From Spirochaetaceae bacterium (GTDB taxonomy: Bacteria; Spirochaetota; Spirochaetia; Treponematales; Breznakiellaceae): 6,423 nt of DNA. The stretch lies in NCBI GenBank assembly GCA_031257135.1, contig JAIRPH010000170.1, forward strand, positions 1-6,423. The letters run 5' to 3'. The translations under genes were made by a program, and so were the position numbers. This document shows positions 5,053-6,423 of the stretch, piece after piece (position 1 is the first letter of the stretch; each line of letters opens with the position of its first letter). The notes under the pieces are model-generated. The model was not told the DNA's origin. It was given only the letters and a program-made list of their open reading frames with translations, and searched no databases.

Positions 5053-6423
5053 TTAATCCGCGCTGAAGGCATCGTCGATGCGCTCTTGAAGTTGTATCGT
5101 GGTTTTCAGCGCAGTAACGATATGCCGGTAATGCTGAATATCGTCAAACGCGAGCGGAAAACCTTTGCGGTCTTTGAGCCATTTCTGCGCGGGCTGATAC
5201 CCGCCGATGCAGTATTGCCATATTTCAGCCGGAACATTTTCAAAATACTGTTCTTTGTTAATATACGCGTTCCCATTTTTGTAAGCGATGGTTTCTATTT
5301 TGTTCGCGCCGGCTATGGGAAAATCCGCAAGCCCTTCCGCGGGTTCCGCGTTTTCCAGCAGATGCGCCTGCCGCAAAGCCCCGCCGAAATCCGCAAGCCG
5401 GCGAAACTGCTCCGCTCCCGCAGGATACGGAACCCGGGGAAAATCTATCTTCAAAAACTCGGCGTACTTTTTACGGTAGGCGTTGCAGTACAACACGGCG
5501 TAGATATAATCGAGCAGATCGATAGGCGCAAAGGTATTTTTACTGCTTTCTTTTTCAGCGGTAAACAGTAACCCTGTTTTTTCAGATATAGCTTGTACAA
5601 TATCTGCGTTCAAGTTAGGACGGCGCGCTTCCGCCGAGTGTAAACCTTCAGGGTAAAAATATAACGGAAATACGTGACCGCCGCCTCGGTAAAAAAGATT
5701 TATGTCAGTAATATTTTTAGAAACAAACGCGAGATTCCACGCCGCAGAACCAACAACTTGTCCTTGTCTTCCAATAACTAAGGCGGCATTTTCTCCCGCG
5801 AGAAAATGCCGCATGATTTTTGTGCGCGGTCTTTCAACCAAACTATCGCCAAGAAAATGTAGCATGACTTTTCTTACTGTCCGCCAAACTAATACATCTT
5901 CATAAAAGATATATCGTTTGTCGAAGGGACGGTATTGTATTTCTTGTATATACGCTGATACATCGGCGGTCTTTTGGAGATTATTCCAGCCCTTCAAAAT
6001 ATCCCAGCCGTCTTTGTATTTCACCTTAAACTTTTCGTGTAAATACTCTGTTTCGCCTCGGCTTTTTTTAAACTCGGTGAATCTTTTTAGAAGTTCGGTT
6101 CTATTTTCTGAAATCACAAAATTGTCGTGAGCGGTTGTAATCCCAACGCCGTTCACCGAAAATAGTTTTTGTATACTAAAGCCTTTGTCGTATTCGTCTT
6201 TGCCGAAAAAATTTTTTTGGACAAAGAAATACTGAGGCGCAGAAGGCTTTAATTGCCGCCATTGCACGGTAGAAAGCGTGTTTTCTAAGAGAAACGCATA
6301 TTTCGCTTCGCGCTTGCCGTATACATCAAAATGAAACACTTCCGCTAACGCGCTTTCTTCTTTCTTGCCGGTCTTTAGAAAAATATTTATGCTGACGCCC
6401 TGCTGTATGTCAAAAATATTTTC
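5053..6423 (-). CDS. Type ISP restriction-modification enzyme, C-terminal fragment (specificity region)
   Basis: The last 456 codons of a gene that enters from the right edge; the GTG at 6339 is internal because the frame is open through 6423. The fragment begins ENIFDIQQGVSINIFLKTGK, typical of the region just after the N6-adenine methyltransferase core in type ISP (LlaBIII-like) single-chain enzymes, where one polypeptide holds nuclease, helicase, methyltransferase and target recognition. Following motifs, numbered from the first codon in the window: GKDEYDKGFSIQKLF, YRPFDKRYIFYED (164-176), MRHFLAGEN (207-215), NITDINLF (237), FPLYFYPE (252), LLDYIYAVLYCNAYR (303-317), FLKIDFPRVPYP (323-334) and IGGYQPAQKWLKDRKG (406-421). 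These fit the type ISP C-terminal specificity domain. The catalytic NPPY-type motif, helicase and nuclease would lie outside the window, so completeness of the system is unknown. Base composition differs between its two halves. Confidence 0.85.
   Translation of the reverse strand, partial: ENIFDIQQGVSINIFLKTGKKEESALAEVFHFDVYGKREAKYAFLLENTLSTVQWRQLKPSAPQYFFVQKNFFGKDEYDKGFSIQKLFSVNGVGITTAHDNFVISENRTELLKRFTEFKKSRGETEYLHEKFKVKYKDGWDILKGWNNLQKTADVSAYIQEIQYRPFDKRYIFYEDVLVWRTVRKVMLHFLGDSLVERPRTKIMRHFLAGENAALVIGRQGQVVGSAAWNLAFVSKNITDINLFYRGGGHVFPLYFYPEGLHSAEARRPNLNADIVQAISEKTGLLFTAEKESSKNTFAPIDLLDYIYAVLYCNAYRKKYAEFLKIDFPRVPYPAGAEQFRRLADFGGALRQAHLLENAEPAEGLADFPIAGANKIETIAYKNGNAYINKEQYFENVPAEIWQYCIGGYQPAQKWLKDRKGFPLAFDDIQHYRHIVTALKTTIQLQERIDDAFSAD
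5783..5812. repeat. Perfect 13-bp inverted repeat inside the restriction-modification gene
   Basis: GCGGCATTTTCTC (5783-5795), loop ccgc, GAGAAAATGCCGC (5800-5812). On the coding (minus) strand it encodes the conserved MRHFLAGENAA stretch. On the plus strand the stem is followed by atga and then five T residues, a terminator-like arrangement antisense to the gene. Confidence 0.85.

Noticed and set aside
4927..5571. Plus-strand 214-codon open frame overlapping the 3' end of the pyrophosphatase gene and the restriction gene
   Set aside because: It lies out of frame inside SRKKQ-containing pyrophosphatase sequence and opposite well-conserved restriction-enzyme sequence; no domain is visible.
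6206..6218. A6T7 tract in the restriction gene as a phase-variation switch
   Set aside because: The runs are only six and seven bases and the frame is intact; a tract this short in an AT-rich stretch is weak evidence for slippage. Population sequencing would be needed.
5053..6339. A 428-residue stand-alone gene starting at GTG 6339
   Set aside because: The frame is open through 6423, and the upstream codons (ENIFDIQQGVSINIFLKTGK) continue the family homology without a break, so this is an internal valine codon.

Overview
The window looks like a piece of a spirochaete chromosome, most likely a gut-associated Treponema. This is an inference from gene content: an Rpn/TIGR01784-type nuclease-transposase, a large secreted protein that joins CsgG/LpoB-like 'VLPF' modules to a formylglycine-generating-enzyme (FGE) fold domain, and a CBS/DRTGG-regulated family II pyrophosphatase. 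No rRNA or other taxonomic marker is present. Base composition is mixed, with GC-rich linkers and AT-rich promoter stretches.

Layout, left to right. (1) Bases 1-98, minus strand: the first 32 codons of an Rpn-family gene that runs off the left edge. A near-consensus sigma-70 promoter ends 6 nt before its ATG, which predicts a leaderless mRNA. (2) Bases 99-302: a structured intergenic segment with a GC hairpin and a probable intrinsic terminator for the large gene to its right. (3) Bases 303-3167, minus strand: a complete 954-residue exported protein. It has a signal peptide, two copies of a roughly 270-residue module (each made of two CsgG/LpoB-like halves), Pro/Ala-rich linkers, and a C-terminal FGE-fold domain lacking both catalytic cysteines. 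(4) Bases 3168-3355: a divergent intergenic region with a TATAAT box and several short palindromes. (5) Bases 3356-5026, plus strand: a complete manganese-dependent inorganic pyrophosphatase with a CBS-DRTGG-CBS regulatory insert and all recognised active-site residues. (6) Bases 5053-6423, minus strand: the C-terminal 456 codons of a type ISP restriction-modification enzyme (specificity region), convergent with the pyrophosphatase and open at the right edge.

The genes do not form one pathway. The pyrophosphatase is housekeeping. The flanking Rpn and restriction-modification genes are typical mobile or defence accessory genes, and the large exported protein belongs to what looks like a lineage-specific surface or periplasmic family. 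The most interesting leads are: the degenerate FGE/C-type-lectin domain at the extreme C-terminus of the large protein, whose layout resembles the targets of diversity-generating retroelements; two genes whose starts lack a Shine-Dalgarno sequence and sit right next to promoter-like boxes; and a perfect 13-bp hairpin inside the restriction gene. No CRISPR array, tRNA or rRNA was seen.
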